From positions 1 through 13,238 of the forward strand of contig DAOVUR010000030.1 in NCBI GenBank assembly GCA_030632465.1: a stretch of 13,238 nt of DNA. Reading direction: 5' to 3'. Source of the stretch: a bacterium (GTDB taxonomy: Bacteria > Verrucomicrobiota > Kiritimatiellia > UBA8416 > CAMZLY01). The notes beneath the pieces are model-generated. The model was given only the letters and a program-made list of their open reading frames with translations. It made no database searches and was not told where the DNA came from. Below, piece by piece: positions 12,451 through 13,238 of the stretch (position 1 is its first letter; each line of letters opens with the position of its first letter). The position numbers and the translations under genes are program-made.

Positions 12451-13238
12451 ATGAAACATGTCACAGGTTGGGTTCTATTTATAAGTTTGTTATGTTTTAT
12501 GGCTGGAGCTACATGGGCCAAAACTGTTTTTGTTGCAACTGACGGCACTGCGATACCACCATATAACAGCTTTGAAACAGCGGCTAATGATATACAGGTT
12601 GCTGTTGACACTACTGTTGCAGGAGATACAGTTAGTGTAAATGACGGAACCTATGAACCTTCTTCTGAAATCGTTATTTCTAACAATATTACTGTTGCTA
12701 CTCTTAATGGTGCTGATTCAACAACGGTGAGTGGAGGGACAACGCATAGATGCTTTAAACTGCTTGATCCTGGATGTGAGATTAGTGGTTTCACCATCAC
12801 AGAAGGATATAACGCTGCTAATGGAGGAGGAGTCTACTGTAATAATATAGGATCAGTTATTGCTAACTGTAAGATTTCTAAAAATCTCTCAAATTCAAGT
12901 GGTGGCGGTTTATACAATGGGGTGGTTAATAATTGTATAATCACATACAACACCGCAAGCCTTAGTGGTGGTGGTGCAAGCGGTAGCTATCTAAACAATT
13001 GTACAGTCAGCAAAAACTATGCATACGAATATGGTGGCGGCATGTCGTATGGCAGAGTTCGCAACTGTATTGTGTGGTATAATGAGGCTTTTTATGCTGG
13101 AGATAACTTCAACAGCAATCATACCGCAACGGCCTATTCATGCTCGCCGGAAGTGGTTAACGGTGTAGACGGTTGCACAACAAACTATCCGCAATTTTCA
13201 GATAGTAACAGTGATAACCTCCACTTATTGAGAACATC
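12451..13238 (+). CDS. Secreted right-handed parallel beta-helix protein, N-terminal part (cut by window edge)
   Basis: Open from ATG 12451 to the right edge, 262 codons with no stop; AAAGG lies 6 nt upstream. The first 23 residues form a typical Sec signal peptide (MKHVTGWVLFISLLCFMAGATWA, shown by a short basic start, a hydrophobic core and an AxxA-like end), so export is expected. Next come TVFVATDGTAIPPYNSFETA and IQVAVDTTVAGDTVSVNDGTY, the usual lead-in of parallel beta-helix proteins, then Gly/Asn/Cys-rich rungs: NGGGVYCNN, NCKISKN, SGGGLYNGVVNNCIITYN, LNNCTVSKN, YGGGMSYGRVRNCIVWYN, and TNYPQFSD. This repeat style is common in large cell-surface proteins of Kiritimatiellota and Lentisphaerota. 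Substrate and function are unknown; polysaccharide binding or lyase activity, or adhesion, are possible. The C-terminal anchor lies outside the window. Confidence 0.88.
   Translation, partial: MKHVTGWVLFISLLCFMAGATWAKTVFVATDGTAIPPYNSFETAANDIQVAVDTTVAGDTVSVNDGTYEPSSEIVISNNITVATLNGADSTTVSGGTTHRCFKLLDPGCEISGFTITEGYNAANGGGVYCNNIGSVIANCKISKNLSNSSGGGLYNGVVNNCIITYNTASLSGGGASGSYLNNCTVSKNYAYEYGGGMSYGRVRNCIVWYNEAFYAGDNFNSNHTATAYSCSPEVVNGVDGCTTNYPQFSDSNSDNLHLLRT

Overview
The window is a compact block of bacterial housekeeping genes, nearly all on the minus strand, followed by an accessory right end. Read in the minus direction from about 10.6 kb down to 1, the order is thrS - infC - rpmI - rplT - [terminator] - pheS - pheT - [candidate 6S RNA] - rarA - 5-formyl-THF cyclo-ligase - rny (cut by the left edge). 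The genes cover charging of tRNA-Thr and tRNA-Phe, translation initiation, 50S assembly, replication-fork maintenance, folate one-carbon metabolism and mRNA turnover.

Right of thrS lie a RhuM-family gene with a 42-codon ORF directly in front of it (both minus), a roughly 535-bp gene-free stretch with a GC-rich inverted-repeat element, and a plus-strand gene for a secreted parallel beta-helix protein that runs off the right edge. The Gly/Asn/Cys-rich beta-helix repeats (GGGxY, NNCxI, NCIVWYN) are a style abundant in PVC-superphylum genomes, especially Kiritimatiellota and Lentisphaerota. With the moderately AT-rich composition and the many short dispersed intergenic repeats, I infer a member of that group. 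No marker here proves the phylum.

The least ordinary signal among the housekeeping genes is a roughly 190-nt minus-strand RNA candidate between pheT and rarA. It has a 14-bp closing helix, a second helix, a symmetric 15/15-nt central bubble and a further helix beyond it, plus promoter-like hexamers and a U-tract. This is the architecture of 6S RNA, and its neighbours (rarA, then the ygfA/fau-type cyclo-ligase) match the contexts known for 6S genes. The end of its 3' strand also carries the only ribosome-binding-like sequence of rarA.

Other points are a threonyl-tRNA synthetase without the N-terminal TGS domain, starting at TTG just after an in-frame stop; degenerate 7-bp tandem arrays abutting the ends of several genes; two copies of a dispersed repeat in the pheT-pheS and pheS-rplT gaps, one carrying a 32-bp insertion; and recurrent TTGGCT...AGCCAA hairpins. 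No CRISPR array, tRNA, rRNA or recognisable transposase is present. All calls rest on reading the sequence; no alignment, folding or database search was run.
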